A stretch of DNA of 64,000 nt from Stenotrophomonas maltophilia. Its GTDB lineage: Bacteria; Pseudomonadota; Gammaproteobacteria; Xanthomonadales; Xanthomonadaceae. The stretch covers positions 3,108,750 to 3,172,749 of the forward strand of contig NZ_CP033877.1 of assembly GCF_006970445.1 (NCBI RefSeq), given 5' to 3'. A program made the translations under genes and the position numbers. Under the pieces are notes generated by a model. That model did no database searches. It was not told the origin of the DNA and worked only from the letters and a program-made list of their open reading frames with translations. This document shows, piece after piece, positions 53,698 through 63,171 of the stretch (position 1 is the first letter of the stretch; the number at the start of each line of letters is the position of its first letter).

Positions 53698-56600
53698 TCA
53701 CCACACGCCCATGCGCACACGCAGGCGTCCGGCTTCGTCATAGACCCGCCAGTTGCCATCGCTGTACTCGGTGCGGCGCCCGCCACCGGGCGCACTGACA
53801 CTGAACGCATCGGCCACCACATCGAAACGCGAGACCTGGCCACTGGACGCCAGCTGCACGCCGCCTACCCGGCCGTCGGCACGAACGTTCACCGACCATT
53901 GCGCGGAAGACTCGGTGCCTCCGGCCGACCAGGTGGGGGGGGCGGTTGCCGACGCATCCACCTGGCTCAGCATTGGGCGGAACATCCAGAAGTACGGCGT
54001 GTCTCCACCGGTACCGATCACGATCACGCGGAAGCGAGCGAAGGACGCTGTGGTGGGCGCTTTGGTGATCAGGAACGTCCGCGTCAAGCGGTCGAGCGTG
54101 ATCGGCGTTCCGGTATCGCTCCTCACGCCAGGGCTGTGCACCAGCCCCAGATGGTTGCCGGCCGCATCGAAGAACGTCATCTCCAGCTTGGCTTCCACGC
54201 GATGAGTGTTGATCCAGGCGGACGCGCAATAGGTCTTGCCGCCCTCGATGGCGATGTCGTACTCGGTTCCCCACCACGCCATTTCGCCTGCCGCGACGAC
54301 GCCGGGTGTCACCGCGCCCAGTCCGAATATCCCCTTCGGATGCCAGCTGTCATTGCCGGTGGGGTTGCCCAGCTCGGACCAGCGGGCGTTCGGGTTGCTT
54401 CCCCACCCCCACCCCGAGCGCTGCCAGAAGGGGAACGTGGTGTTCATCAGCAGGTTGCCGCCGGCGCCGAGATTCTTGACCTGCGCCTGCATGCTGGTCA
54501 CCACGGCAGCGTCCGCCTTGCCGCCCAGTGAGGCCTGCACGCCGTCGACCCGACCAGACAGTGCGGTCAGCTGCGTACCCTGCTGGCTGACCTGGCTCTT
54601 CAGCTGCGAGAAACCGCTGGCCGAGACGTCGCCCACCTGGGTCTTGAGCTGGGTCAGGTCACGCGCCGTGGTGTCCAGCTTGCTGCCCTGCTGGCCTACC
54701 GAGGTGCTCAGCCCACTGATGGCCGAGGCATTGGCATCGTTGGCCACCTGGTCGGTGATGTCGTAGACCTGGACGCTGTCCACCCGCACCTGGCCGTTGT
54801 CGGGGTGAGCATAGATGTTCAAACGCCAGGCATCGATGCCGCTGTTGAAGGCATCGAAGTCGAACGATCGGGTCTCGAACGCCTCTACTGCGAACACCGC
54901 ACGCAGATCCTGGTAGGACTGCTGGCCGGCCGCATTCTTGCGATAGATCCGCACCAGCAGATTGTTGGCACCGCCAGCACCGCAGGCGCGGACGATCACC
55001 CGCAGGCGGCGCGCGCCGTTGATCGGCACCCATTTGCCACCGTTGGCCTGCAGGGTCGGATTCACGTTCGTGTAGCGGTTGAGCAGCACACCTGGGCGTC
55101 CATCACCGTTGACCGTGCTCCACACCGCGCCATTGGCCGCCGCCGATGCCGTCCAGCCACCCAGCCCTTCGGCGAAGTCGGGATTGGGCAGCAGGCCGCT
55201 GCCGGTGTTGAGTACGCCCTTCAGCCCACTCGACAGATCGGTGATCTGCTGTGCCTGCGCATCGACCTTCGTCCCCTGCTGATCGACCTTGGTGGTCAGC
55301 GCGGTCACTGCAGTGGCCGTGGCGGCGGCGCTCTGCTGCGCGGCGTAGGCGTCGGTGACATCGATCATGCGGATGTCGTCCACCTGCACGCGCACGCCCA
55401 CTTCGCGCGCACCGCTTCCTCCCGGGATGCTGACCAGCATCCGCCACTTCGCCGCAGACGCGGCGGTATTCATGTAGCCGCTGACCTTGGTCCAGCCATC
55501 CTTGCGCAGGGAGGCCAGTGCGTAAGCCTGCAAGGGCCACGAATTCTCCGCGTTGGCTTCGTTCGTGGTCTGCCAGCCCACCCGGATCGAGCCACCGGTC
55601 GGCTGGATGCTGTCCGGATGCAGGCGCGCGTAGTACTCCACATAGATGCGGCGATTGCCGGTGATGGGGGTCCACTGCCCGAAGTACATGTCCGCATTGG
55701 TGTTCGGGCTGGTGTTGGCCGCGACATTCACATCCAGGCCGCGCTCGCCGGTCCGGCGTGCATCGGCGCGGGCGGTGTAGATCGTGCCCGCCGCACTACC
55801 CAGCAGCTGGCCGTCCTGGAACGTTTCGAACGCACCCAGCGGGAACAGGCTGTCGCTGCCATTGAGGACCGATTGCACGTCCGACTGCAGCTTGACCACA
55901 CTGGACGCACTACTGGTGACACGATCGCCAAGCTGCACCACGTCGCTGCGCAGGTTGGCGATGGCCGTCGCGTTGCCGGCGATGTCCTGCGCATCGGTGA
56001 TGTCATAGAGCTCGACCCGGTCGAACAGCACCTTGCCGCCCGCGTTGGTCAGATGCACCTGCGGCATGATCTCGTTGCGATCCTGCGCGGCAGACCATTC
56101 GGCCGTGTAGGTTTTCCAGGCTGCATCGGACAGGTTCAGCGTCACGTCGGCATGGCTTTCGCCCCCTCCGCTGGTCCGCACGCGCAGCCGGCAGACCAGG
56201 GTGGCCGTCGCATTGTCGAAGGCGCGGGCGATCATCACCAGGCGGTACCGCCGCGACCTGCCGGCAACCACCGGCAACCACCGCGCATCATTGGCCGTGA
56301 TGAAGGGGTTCTGTCCGGCCTGGGGACCATGCGTCATCAACAGTGCGTCACCACTCTGGCCCGATGCCTTCACCCACTCCACGGTGTTGGCCGACACGGT
56401 GCGGGTCAACGTCCACCAGGCGGCACTGCCAGCGAAGGAGCTGTTGCGCAGCACGTTGTCGCTGCTGGTCACCGAGGTCTCCACCCGCGCGGCCAGGCTG
56501 GTCAGGCTGTCGGCCGCGGACACCAGGTCGGTACCGAGCTTGCTGACGTCGGTGCGCAGCCCGGTCAACGCTTCCGCATTGCTCCGCGCCGTACGATCGA

Positions 56601-59600
56601 GCATCGACGAATCCTGCGATCCGGTCGGCACGCCATTGAGCACGGTGACGGTCATTTCCACCCACATGCCGGTACGGCCGGTCTCCGGCAAGGGCGACAG
56701 GATCTGCCTGCCACCGCCGGCACCGCTCCTGCGCCGCCCGATCATCACCAGCATCCGCGACCCCGACAGGGCCGCCAGGTTCTCCTGTGACAGGCCCGCA
56801 TCCAGCAGGCGGGTGCGCAGGCCGCCGGTGTCAGCGTTGCTGGCGCTGCTGATCGCCCCGACTGCGTCGGACGTATAGGCAATGAAGTACTGGTTGTCCT
56901 TCAGTGTCTGGTCGTACCAGGTGTTGAAACGGGCCGACTCGCTCTGCAGGTTGCCATGGGTATCGAACACCGCCGTATCGGTGATGCTGTTGTCCGCATT
57001 GATGATGCCGACCCGTAGCCCCCGGTTGGCGCCCATGCCCGGCACGATACTGCCATTGGCGCGGTATACACCCGATGCGCGGGGGCCACCTGTGGGCCAG
57101 GCGAGGATGTGTGCGTTGGCGATGATGTTGTAGGCCACCATGTTGCCAATGCCCGAGGCCAGCCGCGTGACGTTCTCGGCGGCACTGGCCAGCTTGCCAT
57201 CGATCTGTTCCACCTTGGTCGACAGGCCGCTGACCGCCGTAGCGTTCGCGTCGACATCGGTTACATCCTCCACCCACAGATCGTCCAGCCACAACGTGCC
57301 GGCCGTGCCATTGCGATTGATCGTGACCTTGATGCCCTGCACCGTGCCCGTGGGCGGCAACGTCACGAAGGTCTCGGTCTTGACCCAGTCGGCCGATTTC
57401 GGGAACGACTGCGTGGCGCCACCCATCAGGTTGCCGTTGTGGTCGGCGACGCGCAGCTTGGTGTTGTCGGCGGTGCCGTCGAAGTCTTCGCTGGTCCGCG
57501 TCCAGCACGACACTCGATAGCGACGGCCGGCGGTCAGGGTGATGACGCGCCCCTCATTGACCGCGGCGCTGACCACCGTACTGCTTCCCCCCGCGTAGGG
57601 CTCCGCCTTCCAGCAAAGGCTGTTGCCGCGCCCCTCGCGCACCACCGACGCTGCGGTGGTGTTGAAGAACGTCCAGCCGGTGCCAGCGCCCAGGTTGAAG
57701 TCGCCATTGAGCGCGAGGTTGCTGCCTGCGCCCATCACCGCTTCCATGCGACTCTTCAGTTGCACCAGGTCCTGGCTGCTGCTGGTAACCCTGCCATCGA
57801 GCTGCCCGACTTCGGTCTTCAATGCATTGAAGGCGCTGGATCCGATCTTGTCCCCCATCGTGGCATCGAGGCTGTCCACGCGCCGCCCCAGTGCCGTGTC
57901 AGCGGTCACCATCGCCTGCTGCAGGCTGCTGACACTGGCACTGGTGGCCAGCGCGCCGGTGCCTGCCGGCATGCGTGCCTGGAGTGCCTGGATCGACTGC
58001 GCGTTGACCTGGTCGCCACTCAGCCGCGCGGTCTTCTCGGCCGCAATCAGGCCCTGGCTGACCCCCGCCAGGTCACCGCCCTCGTAGCTGCCGCGCATCT
58101 GCACGGCCAGCGACTCGCGCCGGCCCGCTTCGCTGCTGTCTGCCGCGACGCGTGCAGTGGCTTCGTCCTGCAGCATGGCCACCGACGCACCCGGCGTCGG
58201 GCGACCGATCGCCACCCAGTCCAGCAGGAAGTAGTGGGCGTCGGTCTGCGCCTTGGACAGGTCCAGGCGGATCTGGTCGACGACGGTACCGTTCCACGGA
58301 ATGTTGTCCACATCCAGCGTCGCGATGCCGTTGCTGTCATAGCTTGGCTCCGCGAACTGCACCATGCGTGCGTTGTCCCACGACTGGCCGGGACCGTTCC
58401 ACAGCAGGCGCCCGTCCCAGGCAGGACTGCCCACCTTGCGGATGCGCAGCTTGACGAAGCGATGCGCCGCGCCTTGGACATCCTGGCCGCGCGGGCTCGT
58501 CACGAAGGCATCGCTGGCATGGTTGGCCGGGCGCAGCCAGCCCTCCACCAGCGTTGGACTGCCACCGTTTGCCCCCCACCCTTCGACGCTGCTGTCGAAG
58601 TACCAGATGCGCTTGCTGTCGAACTGCACGCCACTGCCCGCCGACAGCTGGCTTACCATGCGGGTGAGGTTCTCCACATCCGACCGGCGTTCGCTGGTTT
58701 CGCGGGTCACCGCCGTGGTCAGCTCGGTGCGGGTATTCAGATCACCGGCGGCGCGGTCCAGCACTTCGCGTGCAAGGCCATCGGTGCTGGCCTTGAGCGC
58801 CAGGGCCTGCTGGTCCAGCCGTTCGGCCTGGCCGGCAAGCCGTTGGGCGCTGGCGGTGATCTGATCCTGCAGGCGCAGCGATTCGCTGCGCAGCGCCTCG
58901 GCGGCACGGGTGGCGGCGGCCAGGTCGCTGTCAATGCGGGCGTTGATTTCCTTGCCCAGGTCCTGCTTGACCGATTCGACCACACCGCCGATTCCCTCCA
59001 GCGTCTGCCCGGTGTTGCGCCCCAGCGCGCGCCGCAGGTAGCGGGCACCGACGGACAGCACGCCGGCGGTATTGCGACTGCGGCAGGCAAACGTCCAGCT
59101 GCCCGCCTCTGGCAGTACGGCTTCGATTGCGGAGGTGAAGAAGCCACCGGCATCGCCCAGCGGGGTCATATGCTCCCACAACGGGTTGTCGATGCTGCCG
59201 GCGGTATAGCGGATCTCCACGCCGGCGAAATCAGCCGACTGCACGGTGTCGCTGGAGAAGCCCCACACATAGCGGCGCACGCCACCGCTGAGCTCTTCGA
59301 TGTCGAACAGATCGACCAGGACCGGCGGCGCATCAGCACCCAGCGTGGTGTACTGGGTGGACACGGCAACGCCGGCACGGCCATCGGGGCTGTACGGACG
59401 AACGACCACCGGATAGGTGCCCGCTCCGGGAATCGCCCAGCTCGCCGACCGCGTGGTGGTGCGTGCCACTTCCTCCAGCGCAGCATTGCCGTCTGGATCG
59501 GACAGGACCCGCGTTTCGCCGGCCGGGCCACTGATATCGAAGCTGGCCTGCAGTTCGGTGTGCATGCTGCCACCGCGGCTGACCTGGCGCTCGACCACCT

Positions 59601-61974
59601 TCAGATTGCTGGCCACCGGCCGGGTCTGCAGCGAGGATTCGTTCGACGGCGGCACATATTGGCCGGTCCGCACGTAGTGCCAGAACTCGGGCCCCTCCTG
59701 CACCACCTCCACTGCGGCGCCCTTCAGGTCACCTTCCGGGCGGATGCCGGTCACGCGCACGCGGGTACCCGGCGTCTGCTTGAAGTCGTAGATCCAGATC
59801 GTGTCGTGTGCGGGATTGCCGTCGTTGTGGCCCGGCAGCGGTGCATCTGCCGGCCACGGATCGGCCAGCACCAGCCTGTCACTCGGCTCAGCGCCCGGAA
59901 CCACGCGCAGTACGCGGTAGACACGTTCGCCTGGAATACGCAGGCCGATGAACGCACTGCCCAGCGAAGGTGCCGGAACCGTCTCGTCCAGTTGCAGCGT
60001 GGCAATGCCTGCAGCGTCGACGGCGGCACCGATCAGGCGGCCACCGAAGCCCCACTGGGTCAGGTCGTGCTGCAACGCCAGCACCGACAACCGCGAGTAG
60101 GCCAGGTGCTCGATGTCGGTGCTGTAGCTGATCGACTTGTACTGATAGACGCTCTGCGCCAGATGCCAACGCGCCAGCATCGCGGCATGGGCTTCGGAGC
60201 TGACGCCCTCACCGGTGATCTTGGCCGGATTGAGCATCACCTCCACGCCCGGCGCCGGCACGCGCAGCGTCGCCGCCTTCCAGGTTCGGCGGTCCAGGTA
60301 GCTGTACTCGATGCCATCGGCAGCGTTGGCCAGGGTGTAGTCCACCTGGAACTGGCCCTTCTTGATCGTGGCCATGTTGACCACGCCGGAAAGGGGCTGC
60401 TCGTCGGCCGCCCAGGCCACGCCGAGCCGGCCCTTGGCCCAGGTCACCTGGCCGAAGCCGGCCAGCGCGATGGCGTCGAGCACGGCCTGGTGGCTGCGCA
60501 CCTCGGTCAGCCAGTAGTCGTAGCCCAGCGCGTTGTCCGCGCAGTGCAGCATGAAGGCTTTCAGGCTTTCAATGTCGATGCGGCGGTCGGCCATGCCCAG
60601 GCCGGCGATGCGCTTGCCGTTCTCATCATGGATGCCACGCGCGTAGGCCAGGATCTGCGCGCCCGGGTTGCTGGTTTCCTCGGTCACCCAGCCGGCCGCT
60701 TCGCCCTTCCACACCGGAATCGGTCGCGCATGGGCCACACAACGGATCTCATCCGGGGTGCCGTTGAGTTGACCGGACGCCTTCATCTGCAGGCCGATGG
60801 CAGGAATGCCGGCATGGCTGGCATCGTCGCGCTGCACGCTGACCAGCGTGGTCCAGGTGAAATTCGCCTGCGCGCCACTGCCATCGGTGTTCTGCCCGGC
60901 CACGCGCACGCGCACGTCGTACTGGCCCAGTTCCACGTCGCGGCCGTAGCTCACGCGTCGCGCCTTCTGCGTGCGTCCCACTACGCTGTAATTGCCGAAC
61001 AACTGCCAGGCATCGGAGCCGACCGGCCGGTACTGGATCTGGATCTGCTCGCGGTTGTCCTTGTCCTTGCCCTTGGACGTGGTATCCCACAGCCGGAACT
61101 CGATGTTCACCTGCAGGCGCAGAGTGTCAGCGGAGCTGGTGCGTTCCACCCACGGGCTGGCCATGTGCTTGGCATCGCTACCGGTATCGAGCAGCTGTGC
61201 ACCTTCAATCACATCGGCGTTGCTGTACAGCGGAATCGCTTCGTCGGGCATCTGCGGGAAGCCGCGGAACCAGGTGCGCACGCCCTCGTAGCTGGACAGC
61301 GCCGAATCACCGTTCTGCAGGGCCTCTACCCGGCCAACGTTGATGCCCGGGCTGAGGGTCAGGCCGACGTACTGCTCATCGCCCTCGAACCAGGTATAGG
61401 GGCGGCTGATCAGGTCCGGAGCGAGGCGAGTGGAACCGAACAGCAGGCCCAGCGGCTCATAGGCGCGCACACGGTTGCGCGGCGCTGCCAGGGAATACGC
61501 AGTGTCGGCGACACCGCCACCACCGGGCTTGGGTGGCTTCGGCGTGAGAACCTTGTTGATCAGCACGCTGCCGGCCACGTAGACCGCGGATGCAGCCAGC
61601 GTACCGTACGTGCCTGCGATGGCGCCTGCGCCCCAGGCGGAACCGGCCACCAGCGTGCCGATGCCGAAGGTGAAATAGGTCAGCGCGATCATCGCCACCA
61701 GCGGAATCACTGCCTTGCCCACCACGCTGCGCACTTCGATCAGCTGGCCATGGCGCGGTCGTACCTGCATCCACTGCTCGCGCGGCACCTCCAGCCCGTC
61801 CACACAGACCTGCCATGCGCGGCCATCGAGCCCGTCTACATGGCGCATGAGGAACGCGTACAGGCTTTCACCCGGGCGCAGGTCGACCGGCACGTTGCGC
61901 TGGCCATCCAGCAGCACTGGGTGCGGGGTGATGATGAGGCGGCCGTCGACCGCCGGTTGTGGTGTCAATTCCAT
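53698..61974 (-). CDS. Giant tail-tip / host-specificity protein (gpI-gpJ-like fusion)
   Basis: 2758-residue central tail-tip protein. Residues 1-85 resemble a small ubiquitin-like tail-assembly domain. Hydrophobic, Gly/Ala-rich helices follow (about 88-140), as in lambda gpI, and then the gpJ-like hub (about 170-1000, FGSTRLAPDLISRPY, GVNVAT-type repeats, fibronectin-like strands). Seven distal modules start near residues 1115, 1419, 1612, 1840, 2042, 2260 and 2507. Most open with an N-x(3)-N-x-x-F pattern (NLALNGDF, NVLRNSSF, NLLMNTTF), look like carbohydrate-binding beta-sandwiches and are joined by short coiled coils. The C-terminus ends in the gpJ-type VSAPGGGRRTEYSDGNW. It determines host range in such phages. 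It overlaps the NlpC gene by 10 bp. Confidence 0.9.
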   Translation of the reverse strand: MELTPQPAVDGRLIITPHPVLLDGQRNVPVDLRPGESLYAFLMRHVDGLDGRAWQVCVDGLEVPREQWMQVRPRHGQLIEVRSVVGKAVIPLVAMIALTYFTFGIGTLVAGSAWGAGAIAGTYGTLAASAVYVAGSVLINKVLTPKPPKPGGGGVADTAYSLAAPRNRVRAYEPLGLLFGSTRLAPDLISRPYTWFEGDEQYVGLTLSPGINVGRVEALQNGDSALSSYEGVRTWFRGFPQMPDEAIPLYSNADVIEGAQLLDTGSDAKHMASPWVERTSSADTLRLQVNIEFRLWDTTSKGKDKDNREQIQIQYRPVGSDAWQLFGNYSVVGRTQKARRVSYGRDVELGQYDVRVRVAGQNTDGSGAQANFTWTTLVSVQRDDASHAGIPAIGLQMKASGQLNGTPDEIRCVAHARPIPVWKGEAAGWVTEETSNPGAQILAYARGIHDENGKRIAGLGMADRRIDIESLKAFMLHCADNALGYDYWLTEVRSHQAVLDAIALAGFGQVTWAKGRLGVAWAADEQPLSGVVNMATIKKGQFQVDYTLANAADGIEYSYLDRRTWKAATLRVPAPGVEVMLNPAKITGEGVSSEAHAAMLARWHLAQSVYQYKSISYSTDIEHLAYSRLSVLALQHDLTQWGFGGRLIGAAVDAAGIATLQLDETVPAPSLGSAFIGLRIPGERVYRVLRVVPGAEPSDRLVLADPWPADAPLPGHNDGNPAHDTIWIYDFKQTPGTRVRVTGIRPEGDLKGAAVEVVQEGPEFWHYVRTGQYVPPSNESSLQTRPVASNLKVVERQVSRGGSMHTELQASFDISGPAGETRVLSDPDGNAALEEVARTTTRSASWAIPGAGTYPVVVRPYSPDGRAGVAVSTQYTTLGADAPPVLVDLFDIEELSGGVRRYVWGFSSDTVQSADFAGVEIRYTAGSIDNPLWEHMTPLGDAGGFFTSAIEAVLPEAGSWTFACRSRNTAGVLSVGARYLRRALGRNTGQTLEGIGGVVESVKQDLGKEINARIDSDLAAATRAAEALRSESLRLQDQITASAQRLAGQAERLDQQALALKASTDGLAREVLDRAAGDLNTRTELTTAVTRETSERRSDVENLTRMVSQLSAGSGVQFDSKRIWYFDSSVEGWGANGGSPTLVEGWLRPANHASDAFVTSPRGQDVQGAAHRFVKLRIRKVGSPAWDGRLLWNGPGQSWDNARMVQFAEPSYDSNGIATLDVDNIPWNGTVVDQIRLDLSKAQTDAHYFLLDWVAIGRPTPGASVAMLQDEATARVAADSSEAGRRESLAVQMRGSYEGGDLAGVSQGLIAAEKTARLSGDQVNAQSIQALQARMPAGTGALATSASVSSLQQAMVTADTALGRRVDSLDATMGDKIGSSAFNALKTEVGQLDGRVTSSSQDLVQLKSRMEAVMGAGSNLALNGDFNLGAGTGWTFFNTTAASVVREGRGNSLCWKAEPYAGGSSTVVSAAVNEGRVITLTAGRRYRVSCWTRTSEDFDGTADNTKLRVADHNGNLMGGATQSFPKSADWVKTETFVTLPPTGTVQGIKVTINRNGTAGTLWLDDLWVEDVTDVDANATAVSGLSTKVEQIDGKLASAAENVTRLASGIGNMVAYNIIANAHILAWPTGGPRASGVYRANGSIVPGMGANRGLRVGIINADNSITDTAVFDTHGNLQSESARFNTWYDQTLKDNQYFIAYTSDAVGAISSASNADTGGLRTRLLDAGLSQENLAALSGSRMLVMIGRRRSGAGGGRQILSPLPETGRTGMWVEMTVTVLNGVPTGSQDSSMLDRTARSNAEALTGLRTDVSKLGTDLVSAADSLTSLAARVETSVTSSDNVLRNSSFAGSAAWWTLTRTVSANTVEWVKASGQSGDALLMTHGPQAGQNPFITANDARWLPVVAGRSRRYRLVMIARAFDNATATLVCRLRVRTSGGGESHADVTLNLSDAAWKTYTAEWSAAQDRNEIMPQVHLTNAGGKVLFDRVELYDITDAQDIAGNATAIANLRSDVVQLGDRVTSSASSVVKLQSDVQSVLNGSDSLFPLGAFETFQDGQLLGSAAGTIYTARADARRTGERGLDVNVAANTSPNTNADMYFGQWTPITGNRRIYVEYYARLHPDSIQPTGGSIRVGWQTTNEANAENSWPLQAYALASLRKDGWTKVSGYMNTAASAAKWRMLVSIPGGSGAREVGVRVQVDDIRMIDVTDAYAAQQSAAATATAVTALTTKVDQQGTKVDAQAQQITDLSSGLKGVLNTGSGLLPNPDFAEGLGGWTASAAANGAVWSTVNGDGRPGVLLNRYTNVNPTLQANGGKWVPINGARRLRVIVRACGAGGANNLLVRIYRKNAAGQQSYQDLRAVFAVEAFETRSFDFDAFNSGIDAWRLNIYAHPDNGQVRVDSVQVYDITDQVANDANASAISGLSTSVGQQGSKLDTTARDLTQLKTQVGDVSASGFSQLKSQVSQQGTQLTALSGRVDGVQASLGGKADAAVVTSMQAQVKNLGAGGNLLMNTTFPFWQRSGWGWGSNPNARWSELGNPTGNDSWHPKGIFGLGAVTPGVVAAGEMAWWGTEYDIAIEGGKTYCASAWINTHRVEAKLEMTFFDAAGNHLGLVHSPGVRSDTGTPITLDRLTRTFLITKAPTTASFARFRVIVIGTGGDTPYFWMFRPMLSQVDASATAPPTWSAGGTESSAQWSVNVRADGRVGGVQLASSGQVSRFDVVADAFSVSAPGGGRRTEYSDGNWRVYDEAGRLRVRMGVW

Positions 61975-62360
61975 GCGTAGTATCCCTCGATCCTCAGCCC
62001 AAATCCGGGCAGGTCACGAACGCGGTGCAGCACGCTGCAGCCGTTCGTTTCGTTGCTGTGCAAGACCCAGCCCTCATGGGCCAGGAAAAAGAAAACCCCG
62101 GCGTGGCCGGGGTTGTGTTGTCCGCGTTCGATCATCAGTACCAGGTCGCCGTCCTGTGGAGGGCCCTCGCGAGGTACCGCCTGTGCACGCGACAATGCGC
62201 CCAGCTCGGCCGAGCCGCGCCGCCCGCGCGGCCGGCGTCCGGGCAGTGCCACTTCACGGGCGAACAGCGCTCGCTGCACCTGCATCACCAGATCGGCGCA
62301 GTCGTACGCCGCTTCGTCATAGGGGATGCCCACCCATCGCTCGACGTCGACCAGGCGCAT
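61965..62360 (-). CDS. NlpC/P60-family tail assembly protein (lambda gpK position)
   Basis: 131-residue cysteine peptidase-fold protein. The NlpC/P60 triad is visible: Cys21 (YDCADLVMQV), His86 (NPGHAGVFF) and a third polar residue near His101. In lambda the equivalent gpK joins the tail tip and may cut peptidoglycan during infection. The ATG at 62360 shares a base with the preceding stop (TGATG). A longer upstream frame is inside the next gene. Confidence 0.9.
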   Translation of the reverse strand: MRLVDVERWVGIPYDEAAYDCADLVMQVQRALFAREVALPGRRPRGRRGSAELGALSRAQAVPREGPPQDGDLVLMIERGQHNPGHAGVFFFLAHEGWVLHSNETNGCSVLHRVRDLPGFGLRIEGYYAWN

Positions 62361-62821
62361 CAGAAGATTCCCGGCAACGTGAACGGATTGGCATGCAGCA
62401 GCACGGCCTGCTGGCGCATCAGGAAATCGACACCACACTGGGCACTGACCGTGCGCGTGTTGACCGACACCTGGGTCATCGGCAGGTCGTACTCGGCCTC
62501 GATGGCATCCGGATCGGCGCGATCGGTCAGCATCAACCGTGCGGTCACCATCTCTCCGGGGGCCAGCCCTTCCAGGTCCTCGGTGAGTGCGCGGCCGATG
62601 TTGTCGATCACCAGCTGCGCGCGCGGTGCCTGTCCACTGACATCGTCGGGAAGCTGGAAGCCGAACGGCGCGGCAATGAACTCCCTGCCGTTGCTGGTCC
62701 AGTTGACGTTGTCGTTGACGATCCGCAGCACCTCCGGCATCGACGGTGCCGACACCTCCAGCAGCATCAGCGGTCCATGGGTGTCGGCCAGGCGCTGGCG
62801 GCGCTCGTGGAAGGAACTCAT
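62360..62821 (-). CDS. DUF1833-family minor tail protein (lambda gpL position)
   Basis: 153 residues from the ATG at 62821. It matches my recollection of DUF1833: VLRIVNDNVNWTSNGREFIA, PFGFQLPDDVSGQAPRAQL, and a final ANPFTLPGIF. These proteins occupy the slot of the lambda minor tail protein L, between the M-like protein and the NlpC protein. No Fe-S cysteines of true gpL are visible. It overlaps its neighbours at both ends. Confidence 0.8.
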   Translation of the reverse strand: MSSFHERRQRLADTHGPLMLLEVSAPSMPEVLRIVNDNVNWTSNGREFIAAPFGFQLPDDVSGQAPRAQLVIDNIGRALTEDLEGLAPGEMVTARLMLTDRADPDAIEAEYDLPMTQVSVNTRTVSAQCGVDFLMRQQAVLLHANPFTLPGIF

Positions 62822-63171
62822 CGCATGTACTCCAGTACAAGATCGCGCTTGGAGAAGCGGAACCGGGTGTTCAGTGGCACCAGGCGGCCGATGCCCTGCG
62901 GGAAGCGGGCGCTGATCGGCTGCCCGGTCCGCGGGTGCTCCATCGTGAACCAGCCGACGCGACCGACATCGTGCAGGTACCACTCTTCGAATGCCTCGGC
63001 ATCAGCCGCGGTGCGGAACTGCACCGAGGCGTACACGTTCTTCATCACCCGGCTGTTGAGCGCGCGCATCTTGCTGGGGCCGCGCTCCATCTCGGTCCGC
63101 TCTTCCGAGGCAACGATCTCCTCGCCGTAATCCGCAAAGCGGATTTCTGCATACTCTGGCCAACTGCTCAT
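62818..63171 (-). CDS. Minor tail protein (lambda gpM position)
   Basis: 117 residues from the ATG at 63171, with GGAGG about 7 nt upstream; an ATG six codons earlier is less well placed. It contains [34 protein letters not shown] and [15 protein letters not shown], the pattern of phage minor tail proteins that sit between tape measure and tail tip. It overlaps the tape measure stop (ATGA). Confidence 0.8.
   Translation of the reverse strand: MSSWPEYAEIRFADYGEEIVASEERTEMERGPSKMRALNSRVMKNVYASVQFRTAADAEAFEEWYLHDVGRVGWFTMEHPRTGQPISARFPQGIGRLVPLNTRFRFSKRDLVLEYMR

Noticed and set aside
54456..58632. Repeated segments inside the tail-tip gene read as a CRISPR or tandem DNA repeat
   Set aside because: The similarity is at protein level, with unequal spacing and diverged DNA; no short identical repeats with unique spacers occur.
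57109..61980. 1623-codon open frame on the plus strand opposite the tail-tip gene
   Set aside because: Same antisense effect; the minus-strand gene has clear tail-tip domains and proper overlaps with its neighbours.
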